From contig OX454526.1 in the NCBI GenBank assembly GCA_949715645.1, positions 31,897,203-31,961,202 of the forward strand: 64,000 nucleotides of DNA. Reading direction: 5' to 3'. Shown here piece by piece: positions 55,050 through 64,000 of the stretch (its first letter is position 1; each line of letters begins with the position of its first letter). The position numbers and the translations under genes are program-made. This DNA is from Portevinia maculata. Taxonomy: Eukaryota > Arthropoda > Insecta > Diptera > Syrphidae. The notes under the pieces are model-generated. The model had not been told where the DNA came from. It did not search any database and saw only the letters and a list, made by a program, of their open reading frames with translations.

Positions 55050-56230
55050 AATTTTAAACATATAGGTAATAAATGTTACAAATTGCACAAAGGAACAAAT
55101 TATTAATGAAACGATATCACTATTGGAATCTGACACAAACTGCGTAAAATTGTGTCAAGGTGCTGGTAATTAATTTTATATTGGCTACTGCAACACAATT
55201 GGATGTTATTTTATTTAATTATCACCTCCAGCGTTTTTAATGAGTTTACACGCGTGTACTTGTTCAGTTTGACGAGGTAGATGCTTGTTTTGAAGCTGCG
55301 ATCTCATAATTCAAAGCAGCCGAAAGTCACAACAATTTATGATAGCAAATGGGGAGTACCTATAATATGGATCAGTAAAACAAAATGACGTCCACTTAAA
55401 GAGTCCAAAGTTAGAGTAGAGCTTTTCGTGATGAATTGTAACTTTCCATCATGGTTGAAGAAGTATTAAATAATACTTAATACTCTGTCAAAACATAACT
55501 GGGCTAGTACCTATTGTAAAAACAGATGAATTTACGACTGTTATTAAATAATATATCGATGCTATGAGATGGGAAAGGCTTTTAAGTCGAGAGAGGCAAG
55601 TGGACACTACAAGCCCTATTCTGCGCAAAAAGAATTCAGTTTTTTTAGCTTCCCGTGAGTGTGCACTTAAATGAGCATTTATAAAACGCAAACGCTCGTG
55701 ACTCGTGAGTTACATATATTGCTTGTGTGCATTTTTATTTCGTCTCACGCACATGAGCTTGATGCGGTTTTCACAAACACACCCCATGTGCAATGTATAA
55801 GAAATGTAAAGAAAACTAACCCTCGTGTGCGTGAGTCATAAATGAGCTGCTTGATCTTTAATGACTCGTATCGTAATCAACAGTTGTTTTGACGACATTT
55901 GATTTCTTATTTTTATGCCAAAATATCATGCTTGTTATATTAACATTTTCAATAAAATCTTAGTAAGATGGTTGCAGCAAATCAATATTTAATTTGTACC
56001 TACATAAGAATATTTGCAGATCATTTTTTTAATTTTAGCCCTTAGCTTTGTAAATATTTAATGAAGAGTAGGTACACTAAAAGCGTGGCAGGAAAAGCAA
56101 GATCATAAATCCCTCTAACTCGAACGAAATGTACAAATTCTTAGAAGTTGGTTATTAGAGTAACAATAGCAAAAATGACAACACCTAAAAAAGCCAAATG
56201 TGTCAATTTCTTCACTTGCTCAATGGAAAA
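55050..56230. other. Intronic sequence without recognised features
   Basis: This should be part of the next upstream Gmap intron. I found no exon-like open block with good splice sites and no repeat signature. Confidence 0.45.
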
Positions 56231-56234
56231 AAAA

Positions 56235-56420
56235 GCTTGGATACCTTATCAATATTCTCATCCCCTAAAGTGGGCGGGGCATTTTATTGAGAGTCTTTGT
56301 CCATTTAAAAACACTTTTTGATTCTAACAGAATAAACAAAATTTTAAAATGTTGCCGAAATGTCATCAAAAGTGGGCGTGGCAAAAAGCTTTGTTTTTAC
56401 GACTTTTTTAAAATACATAT
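56235..56420 (+). repeat. (GTCY)n-family repeat, 5' part only
   Basis: TTGGATACCTTATCAATATT, CCCCTAAAGTGGGCGGGGCA and AAAGTGGGCGTGGCAAAAAG are the 5' and GTGGGCGTGGC blocks of the family; the GACGGACGGAC core is missing. Confidence 0.45.
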
Positions 56421-56854
56421 TTTGTTTACAATGTTATGTTCGTTTGAATTTGATTTGACGGCTTAGCTTATATCGAGTGAATTGGGCAGAGTTTCGGTAC
56501 ACGTCAGTATTTCACTTCCGCCAATAGTGCAATCATATAATATTTTATATAATATTTCGTGGCATCTTCTGTCATATAAACTGTATAAAAGAGATAGGAG
56601 GTGGTAGTGTTGCCATCCCCATTAAAAAACATCATTCACAGAATTTTGCCTTCAGTAAATACCAAATGAATTAAAATAATTGGTACTGAAACTGATCTGA
56701 ATGATAATACAAAAAAAATGTCTGCTTACTTCGCCGGTGGGAATTCCAACGCACCAAAGATAAATTGCTTCAAAAACAACATTAGGAATTTGTTTTCAAC
56801 TGATGGTAAATTTATAATTGGGGCTGATTCGCTGATATAAATTTTAGGCTGGTG

Positions 56855-57110
56855 GGTGCAGTGGCGCAGAGGTTAGTGTTTTGAATCAGATTCAAATCCC
56901 GCCGGGGCAAAGTATCATCGTAAAGTTTTTTGTCCACTGTCCCACCTGTTGACAAACATCCAAGAGTATTATTTGTCATAAGAAGCTTCTCAAAATTGCC
57001 GTTCGGATTCGGCTTTAAATTGTAGGTCTCTTTCACTTGCTTGCACAAGCAAGTGGTTGGAGAAGCTAAGTTTTAGGCCCTGTATCGGCCGTTAGTGCCT
57101 ACTATTTATT
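56855..57110 (+). mobile_element. tRNA-derived SINE, longest copy
   Basis: The A-box region CAGTGGCGCAGAGGTTAGTG is followed by a shortened B-box region (ATTCAAATCCCGCCGGGG). The body has GTCCACTGTCCCACCTGTTG, CATAAGAAGCTTCTCAAAAT, an internal ACTTGCTTGCACAAGCAAGT palindrome and AGCTAAGTTTTAGGCCCTGT. The same family is at 1965, 5425, 26700 and, reversed, near 57930. Confidence 0.7.
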
Positions 57111-57114
57111 TATT

Positions 57115-57920
57115 TAATTTTTTTTATAAATTGTAGACATTGAATACGGGGCTGTCAAAGGGCTAATAAACCAGGAAACTTATTAGTAGACTATGAAGTT
57201 CGATATTTTGTAAATATATTGTAGCCGAATGACCCACTTATATTCCATCAAACAGAAGGAACTCTCCATCTACATAAGATTTAGTAATAACAAATTTACC
57301 AGATGTTGTTTTGCAGCCTACCGTCCGATATTTTACTGAGAAGAAGGAACAATTTTCAATATTTAGATTTTAAGAATGCAAATTCGAAAAGGTTTAAGCA
57401 AACCTAATCAATGTCTGTTTAGTGTTTCATGTCACCAAAACGCTATAACCAACACTACTGCATTAGATAATAACATCAACACTCTAGCCGAAACGAGATC
57501 CACCCTTCTACCAAGAAATTTTCCAGCCTTGATAAAAGTAAGGAATGATAAAACAAGAAATAGATATATACATCCAGAAATAATTCAAGGAGCGAAAAAC
57601 TAAAGACTCTTGTTTCAACCGTAAGCCGTATTAGAATATTGCCAGTTTAAAAAAAAAATCCTAAGAAGAAAAGTCAGAGCGCCTCAAAAATACCTTGTTA
57701 TTGAACTCTGTTACCATTATGGTAGATAAGTCAATCGACCTTACTAATAATCAGCTACAAATGTCGACTGTTAGTTGACCGAATTCTATCAATTAACAAT
57801 TTTACTTCTTTATAGACTAATGGCTGAAACAGATGTGCAGCAAGATGATTTTGTATGTAAAATGGCACAGCGTGACAATTCTCGCTGCAAGTAGTATCTA
57901 TTTCTAATCTTGATGCACGT
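57115..57920. other. Stretch without recognised genes
   Basis: The open frame 57376-57603 (+, 75 codons) is unrecognised and may be chance. Confidence 0.4.
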
Positions 57921-57924
57921 GAGA

Positions 57925-57985
57925 CTTTTAGATTAGTAGTGCAACACACTAACCTCTGCGGCACTGCACTCACAGTTATATCTGT
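57925..57985 (-). mobile_element. tRNA-derived SINE head fragment
   Basis: The minus strand reads GAGTGCAGTGCCGCAGAGGT then TAGTGTGTTGCAC, the A-box head of the SINE family at 56860. Confidence 0.5.
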
Positions 57986-58739
57986 GATATTTAGGTCAGG
58001 CAAAAAGCATACTGAATGATAGCCATTTCTTACTGCACATGTGTTTTATGTATTTGCGTTACTGCATGCATAACTGCGTGCGCCCCCGCCCCTGCTGCAC
58101 ATCTATTTCAGTCATAAAGCGGACTGTAGCCCGTCCCTATGTTTTTTTTTTTTAAATTATGCTCAATTATTGTAAGCTGACCCCAAATCTTTTCTAAGAC
58201 ACGAGATTTACCAGTTAATCTTACTGTTTCATATATGGATTTTAATGTCGTAAACAGAAGATTATAATAAGTAAAAGGACTTGAAGTAACTCACCGCAGC
58301 TCAGTACGATAAAAAATGAGGAAAGCATCCGTCATCTAGTGATAATTCGTTTGGCTTTCAATTGCGAGCGCGATTTTCTTTTTAGCAATAATTTATTGTG
58401 ATTATGATTAAGGCCCAATGTCCTTATAAGACAATTCTACAATGGAAACACCATGAAATGTTCTTTCATTTTATACTTGACCAGTTCAGAAACATTGATA
58501 TCAATTAATTTCCAACTATTGGAGTTAGGTTTGTCTGATTTTGTATTTTGCATAAACATGTTCGCACTATTGCATGTTTATAAAAAAAAATCGTATAATA
58601 GATCGATATTAATAGAATTAAGTCCGCATATATAACGTGTGCGCCATATTTTGTGTCGGTATGTGAATATTGAATAACTTAAAAAAAACGATTTCCATAT
58701 AGGTATGAGGTATTTTTATTTAATTTGGTCCTTTACAAT

Positions 58740-59075
58740 TTATTTTTGCTGCTTTTTTCATTACTTTTTCGAGCATCTCGGGCGGTGTACCGATGATTCC
58801 GGCTGTCAAATGATTGCTTTGAGCTCGTCAATGGTCTGAGGCTTGCTGGCGTATATCTACTTTGTTTTTCAAATAACCACACAAAAAGAAGCCCGGAGGG
58901 GTCGAATCTGGAGGTCTGGGTGGCCAGTCAATGTCGCCATTTTGTGACAGCACACGTAAAGGGGATTTTCGTTCCAGAAACTGCATTGTTTGATTTGCAG
59001 TGTGGCATGCCGTACCGTCTTGTTGAAACCAGTAACCGTCCAGACCTTTTTCACACATTTTTGAAACCGCGCTGT
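58740..59075 (-). mobile_element. mariner/Tc1-superfamily transposase C-terminal fragment
   Basis: The minus strand encodes GYWFQQDGTACHTANQTMQF (central catalytic Asp of the QQDGATCHTA motif), then LSQNGDIDWPPRPPDSTPPG and FFLCGYLKNKV (the DW.PRS.DLTPLDFFLWG block). The last catalytic Asp of SPD is present as PPD, but TPPG replaces TPLD. It ends with TPPEMLEKVMKKAA. It is the last third of a transposase only; no inverted ends were found. Confidence 0.78.
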
Positions 59076-59369
59076 ATTTTCGTGTTGAAGGTTATTTTAC
59101 GAAGAGGTCCTTGGAATCCTAAAAAAGGAGATACTCCGAAAAATGATATTTGTGCAAAAAATCCGAGATTATTTTTATGTTCATTTTTCTTAAAACCCGT
59201 GTGTTATTTCTGTGTTCAAGGTTCGTTGAACAAGGTCCTTAAAACAAGAAAGACATTTTTTTGAAATGTCCTTAGAAACCCTGCGTAGTATTTTTGTGTT
59301 CAACGTTGTTTTGCGAAAAGTTCCTTGGAACCATATTGTTTTTTTAAAATTGTGGGCGTGTCAGTGGTT

Positions 59370-59480
59370 AGATTAGGAGAGTATAAAAAAGTGCGTGTCG
59401 GTGTACCACAGGGATCAAAGCTTGGTCCACTTTTATATATCATATACACAAAGGAGCTCTTATTTTTTGCATTTAATTCT
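59370..59480 (+). mobile_element. Non-LTR RT B-block stub
   Basis: KKVRVGVPQGSKLGPLLYII with YTKEL is an intact-looking GVPQGS block of a LINE RT; nothing of the element continues on either side. Confidence 0.55.
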
Positions 59481-60214
59481 GCGATTCTAGAGGCCCATTA
59501 AAATTTAGTAAACGGAGGATGCAAGCTGAATTTAATAAAAATAAAGTGCACGAATATGTACGATACTTTCTCGCTTTTATTAGTTTCGAATTACATTTTT
59601 GCATTAGCCATTTTCTATACTCATAGTCAGGAAAAAAAGAATCGTAACAATGTCTTTTACATGTGGATATTTGATTTGCCTTTATTGCATGTGTGAATTG
59701 GTGAGATAAAAAACATCTGCTTTAAGGTGCAGAGGCCGGAAATGGGTTATAAAAGTAAAGTAAAGTACCTTATGGTAAACTGGGGCACATTCGTCTTTGC
59801 TATTTTCTCAAAAACTGTGATATGTAAACCCATAATTTAAATGACGAACGCATCCTTTTGTAAACCTAAGCCTTGCCTTGTAGTTTGACAGTTCTAGTTA
59901 GTCGGCAAAAAAAGTTGGAAGTAATTTGGTGTTTTTTGTGTCGTCAGTGTAATTTTTTACTTCTGGTAGGTAAGCATTTTTTAATATTTTTTTTTGCAAA
60001 AACCAGTGAAATTTTGTGAGGAGTATTTATAAATATTCGTCTTTAAGTGGAACAGAACGAATTTGCAATTCATAAATTTGTTATTGTTAAAAGAGTTGAT
60101 GAATTGAAATTTTTTACATCGGGGCACATTCGTCAAGCCAGGGGCAGATTCGGCAGCTGACGAATGTACCCCGAGGAGAATTCGATATTTATATTTGTGT
60201 ATCCTGTTGTAGCT

Positions 60215-62281
60215 ATGGTTCGTAATTACAAAATAAAAGACTGACAGGGTTAACATAAGAGAAGATGAAGTCAAAAAAGCAATTGCCGATGTAAAACATG
60301 ATCGGGAAACTATAACTTCAGCTGCCTTGAAGTACGGTATAAAACGCACAACGTTACAATCTAGAATCAAAAAGGAGGACCCTTTGAAATTAAGTAATTC
60401 CGATTCAGATGGTCAAAAAAGACATGATTTTCAATCAAACCAGGTTTTAACCAAAACCCAAAACCAAAACCCAAGAAGAAGAGATAGTCGCATATGTAAA
60501 AAAATGTACATTTTACCAGCACGGATTAACCTACCATACATTCAGAAAGTTGGTTTTTGAATATGTGACTATAAATTCAATAACTCATTCAAAAAAATGG
60601 GATGACGACAAAGCAGCTACCAAGGACTGGCTTTTTAGTTTCTTAAAAAGAAATAGATCACTTTCTCTACGAAAACCAGAAAGGATAAGCATAGTCCATG
60701 TGAGGAGCCTCAACAAAACAGCTGTTGATACTTTCTTTGAGAATTTAAAAGCATTGTTCAAGAAACATTCTTTTGAACCAAAGGACATTTACAATTTGGA
60801 CGAATCCGGTATATCCACGGTCTTGGAGAATCCCAAAGTATGCTTTTCTATCAATTTTTTGTCGTGTACGGTCTATTTAGTTTGCATTTTTAGATACTTG
60901 CTCAGAGAGGTCAGCGATCAGTGTACCAAATATCATCGACTGAACGTGGAAGCTTGGTTACAATTGTAGGGGTTGTGAGTGCAATAGGAAATCATATTCC
61001 ACCTGTTTACGTTTTTCCGAGGCAGCGATACACTGATAGGTTTTTGAACGGATCCTTAGCAGGATCATTGGCCTTTGTCAGTAAGAGCGGGTGGATGACT
61101 TCCGAGTTGTTTGTAGATGTCCTCAAAAATGTGCAACGCCATACAAACTGTTCTAAGGAGCGGCCTATTCTATTGCTATTGGATAACCAATCATCTCACT
61201 GTAGCCTCGAAAGCATTAATTTTTGCAGAGAAAATGGAGTTTGTTTACTATCCTCGACGTCTCAGTATTTGGACCTTTCAAAAAATTCTCCCGATCGTCT
61301 TTTAATGATTTCTTATGCGCTAACAAAGGGAAACAGATCACTATTTATGATTTGGCCAAATTAACTAACCAGCAGTTCCTGAGATCATTTTCAGCAGAGA
61401 ATATATGCAGCGGATTTAGAAAAACTGGAATTTATCCCATTGATTCACAGGTTTTCCAACAGGAAGAATTTTCAATGGAACTGGACCCAGGAAATGAGTC
61501 AAATAACAATAATAATGATGCTATAGAAGAATCTTTGCTACAGGAACATATTGAACAGAAGCAACAGACAAGTACCCTAACAATTGTATCACCTGAAATG
61601 ATACGTCCAATACAACGCTTAACGGCTGCAAAGAAAACTTCCAGGAGCGGATCTTCTCGGATTTTAACAAGCTCCACAGAAAAACGTCGGGCAGAAGAAA
61701 ACGAAGCCAAAAAGAATTTAAAGAAAATAAAACAAATCGAAACATTGAAAAAGGTTGTACAGTTTCCATCAAAACTTATAAAACACCAGCAACAAAGTGA
61801 AAATCGGAAACAAATTTTTCAGAAAAAAAAAACGTATGAAAGTTCCTTCTTCAGACGAAAGTGAAAGTGACGTTGACGTTCAATACGCTGAGTCAGATCA
61901 GTCAGTTGGGCCATTTGAAAACGATTCAAATATTGTGAAACTGAGGAAATGCAAGTTTCCAAAAATAATTTGGCTGATAACGACTCTATTGCCGTAGGAG
62001 ACTTTGTTCTCGTGAAGTTTATTGGAAATATGAAAAAACATGCCTTTCATGTCGGCGAAATCCTTGAGAAATTCTCCGAATCAACTTTTAACGTAAGTTA
62101 TCTCCGAAGAGCTAATATTGTTGATTGGATTTTTGTTAAACCCCAAATTGCAGACATTTCTTTGACACTTAAAAGTGAAATAGAATTGAAACTCCCAAAT
62201 CCTACTAATCCAGCATCGACATCCCGCAGTCGAACCAAATATTGCTTTAATATTGACATATCTAATTATTACATTAAGTAA
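60215..62281 (+). pseudogene. pogo-like transposase with intron, frame-broken
   Basis: It starts MVRNYK, then a frameshift, then the psq-type helix-turn-helix AIADVKHDRETITSAALKYG. After another frameshift come EEIVAYVKKCTFYQHGLTYH (CENP-B-like DNA-binding part) and KDWLFSFLKRNRSLSLRKPE. The DDE core has IYNLDESGI (first Asp), ISSTERGSLVTIVGVVSAIG, LLLLDNQSSH (second Asp) and, in a different frame after a lesion near 61250, LDVSVFGPFKKF (third Asp). A C-terminal block has VGDFVLVKFIGN. A 56-bp intron (60838-60893, GTATGC to TTTTTAG) joins NPK to ILAQRGQRS. At least four lesions make it non-functional, though all DDE residues survive. Confidence 0.85.
60838..60893 (+). other. 56-bp spliceosomal intron in the pogo-like transposase
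   Basis: It starts GTATGC and ends TTTGCATTTTTAG. Removing it restores the family sequence between the LDESGI block and the VYQISST block. Its size matches typical short fly introns. Confidence 0.75.
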
Positions 62282-62709
62282 CTTTCACGTGAAACTCTTT
62301 TAATTATTTAGTTCCTTATTTGTTTTTTTATTTTGTTATTAATAAATGAAATTTTATTTTTTTTATAAATTGCTGTTATGTTTGTTTATGTTTTTATGAA
62401 ATAAAAAAATTAATATAATGAATAAATTAAGTTTCGAGTACTTTTTGCAATAAAAAGCATTGGCGCCGAAAGTGCCCCAGGCATTGACGAAAGTGCCCCG
62501 GGCTGGGGCACATTCGGCTAAATGACTTCTGTTTTAAAAATAAAAAATAAAAAATACCTATAAGTTATACGAAAAAGTTTCCTACTTCAGATTAAAGACA
62601 AAATTTCAACGTTTTATACAATGTCTTAAACTTTAGAAAAAGTTCAATAGTTTAGTTCCTATGATGCTTTGAAATTTTGATGACGAATGTGCCCCAGTTT
62701 ACCCTAATG

Positions 62710-63470
62710 AATATGACGTATGAGCTCATTGACATTGATTCAAATCTCAAGACTGCAAAGCAAACCTGGTGGTATTCTTGTTTCAAAATTTGTAGCATGT
62801 CACATTTTTAATTTTGTAACGTGACGGCATATATATTTTTTTAAACTGAATAAAACTAGACTTATTTTCCGGTTGAAGCATACATTATACATAACGGTAT
62901 TTGAATTTGTGATTGTGATCTTATGAACGATTTTTGATTTGTCATAATACATAGCTTTCGTTCTTAATTGTTTGAATTCGAGCGCACTGTGTTTTTGCGG
63001 TCCTCTTGGAAAGTCTGTATACCAAATCGAAGCGAGCTTTTTCATCTCCATTATTAGTGGAGCACTTTTACCAAGCTTCGAATTCCGCTTTCTTGTCATT
63101 TATCACTGATTTAGCTACATTTATCGGCCACCATGTTTCTTTGCCGTGTTGATAATGTCCTTTTGAAGCCCCAAGCTGTGATTTGGCCCTATTCAAGCAA
63201 AGTCGTTGTAGGGAATTTTCACATGTTTTGTGCTCTGCATATTTCTAATAAATGCGTCGCCTTTTCTTTGTCTAGAGTGTACCATTTGTTTTGTTCGCCA
63301 TAAAACTGTCTGTCAGGACTGCTAACTTATTGCTATTCTCCAGGAGCCGAATAGCTCTGACCCGAGCATTTCTGCTAGTCCCCGGATAGTAGCATGATAA
63401 GTAGTGCCTGGCGGAGTAGTGGTTTAGTTTAAACGAGTTCGACACGTTAATGCTCCTATAATTTCTTATT
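62710..63470. other. Stretch without recognised genes
   Basis: A 99-codon minus-strand frame at 62800-63099 has no domain I recognise. Confidence 0.4.
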
Positions 63471-63474
63471 TGAT

Positions 63475-63635
63475 CCTGCTTTTACGACCCACGGATTGCA
63501 CACTTGGGGGACAGCTTTAAGATGTTAAATGTGTCGCAAGGCTCACCTGGATGTATTGCCTAGATGTGATTTCCCCCTTAGTCGCCTTTTACGACAAGCG
63601 CTGTAGTGATATTTTTAACCCGTCCCTGCGTTTCT
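63475..63635 (-). mobile_element. LINE 3'-end repeat family, 5'-extension part
   Basis: The minus strand has ACGGGTTAAAAATATCACTA, CAGCGCTTGTCGTAAAAGGC and GACTAAGGGGGAAATCACAT, matching the extension of the copy at 26875-27250; the terminal GATCCTGATCA part is absent. Confidence 0.5.
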
Positions 63636-63781
63636 TTGTTTAATAGAGTATTCCGAATAATCTATTTCGTTGCTTCTTTATTCATTCTGGAATACTTGGA
63701 ATACAATCATTTTATTCCTAGAGAAAGGTGGAATAAAAGGAATATTCTCTCGTTAAGCAGATGCACTTGATCAAAAAAATA

Positions 63782-63993
63782 ATGGAAGCAACAGCAAGCA
63801 ATCAAACAGGTTAGCATTTATTGCAAATTTATTGCCTTTTTTGTATTTTCATGTGTTTTATTTCGAGTTTATTATTATATTATTTATTTATATTATCAAT
63901 TTCCTTTTACAATTTCCAGGATCAAATACATTTTCAAAATGGTCTCCTGGAGACATGCAATGGCTCATAGATCTTTATCTGAAGACGCTGTAA
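63782..63993 (+). CDS. Possible small two-exon gene or transposon ORF start
   Basis: ATG at 63782 opens MEATASNQTG. A donor-like CAG then GTTAGC (63810) and a strong acceptor TTTTACAATTTCCAG (63919) would join it in frame to SNTFSKWSPGDMQWLIDLYL, with a stop at 63991. The WSPGDMQWLIDLY phrase resembles the first helix of a Myb/SANT-like transposon accessory protein. Only 33 codons remain before the stop and window end, so this is tentative. Confidence 0.25.
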
Positions 63994-64000
63994 TCAGCAG

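Larger units (their letters stand above)
59773..62704 (+). mobile_element. pogo-like DNA transposon, nearly complete
   Basis: A 2,932-bp element. Its 23-bp terminal inverted repeats agree at 22 positions (core GGTAAACTGGGGCACATTCG); it is flanked by TA on both sides (59771-59772 and 62705-62706), the mariner-superfamily duplication. The GGGGCACATTCG motif recurs inside both ends (60119-60178 and 62460-62520), as expected of transposase-binding sites. It carries one transposase gene with an intron and several frame lesions. Confidence 0.9.

Noticed and set aside
1..64000. CRISPR arrays, bacterial operons or a prophage
   Set aside because: No spaced direct-repeat array, no operon structure; introns, SINEs and LINEs show eukaryotic nuclear DNA.

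Overview
The window looks like euchromatic, AT-rich, transposon-laden DNA from a higher fly, possibly a tephritid fruit fly. The basis is consensus splice sites, a Golgi-golgin gene, many dipteran-type repeats carrying the GACGGACGGACATGGCTAG core, and many broken non-LTR retrotransposons. The species call is an inference.

The only host gene I can support is on the minus strand. It is a coiled-coil protein that I identify as the fly GMAP-210/TRIP11 homologue (Gmap). An 87-bp in-phase exon lies at 54959-55045 and a 2,696-bp exon at 13837-16532, separated by an intron of about 38.4 kb (16533-54958). Most recognisable mobile elements of the window sit in that intron. The 3' two thirds of the large exon plus about 1.15 kb of the following intron are tandemly duplicated with a 2,879-bp period (9802-12680 and 12681-15559). 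The second exon copy has lost its splice acceptor. Further 5' exons (right of 55 kb) and 3' exons (left of 10.9 kb) were not identified.

Mobile elements, left to right. 0.5-1.7 kb: I-type LINE fragment (-) abutting a Ty3/gypsy integrase fragment (+). 2.4-5.2 kb: two 5'-truncated LINEs related to the nearly complete element at 45.4-49.7 kb. 9.2-10.8 kb, repeated at 12.7-13.7 kb: a dipteran (GTCY)n repeat, a SINE derived from 5S rRNA, and a repeat I remember as abundant in Lepidoptera. 18-35 kb: several RTE-type RT remnants, tRNA-derived SINEs, a miRNA-like hairpin and MITEs. 36.1-39.6 kb: a Harbinger fragment, a MITE, and a nested structure in which a short palindrome was invaded by a LINE and by a hAT element, each with its own target-site duplication. 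40.5-41.4 kb: a MITE with about 55-bp inverted repeats. 43.7-53.7 kb: nested LINEs, including one with intact ORF1 and ORF2 lying between pieces of R1/LOA-type elements. 58.7-62.7 kb: a mariner-like fragment and an almost complete pogo-like DNA transposon with terminal inverted repeats, TA duplication, internal repeats and a spliceosomal intron.

The most unusual items are the duplicated Gmap exon, the 5S-derived SINE (one copy splits an RNase H frame with a 10-bp target-site duplication), the possibly horizontally transferred Lepidoptera-like repeat, the nested palindrome, and the 73-bp hairpin at 26.2 kb. Comparisons with known families are from memory; no database search was run.
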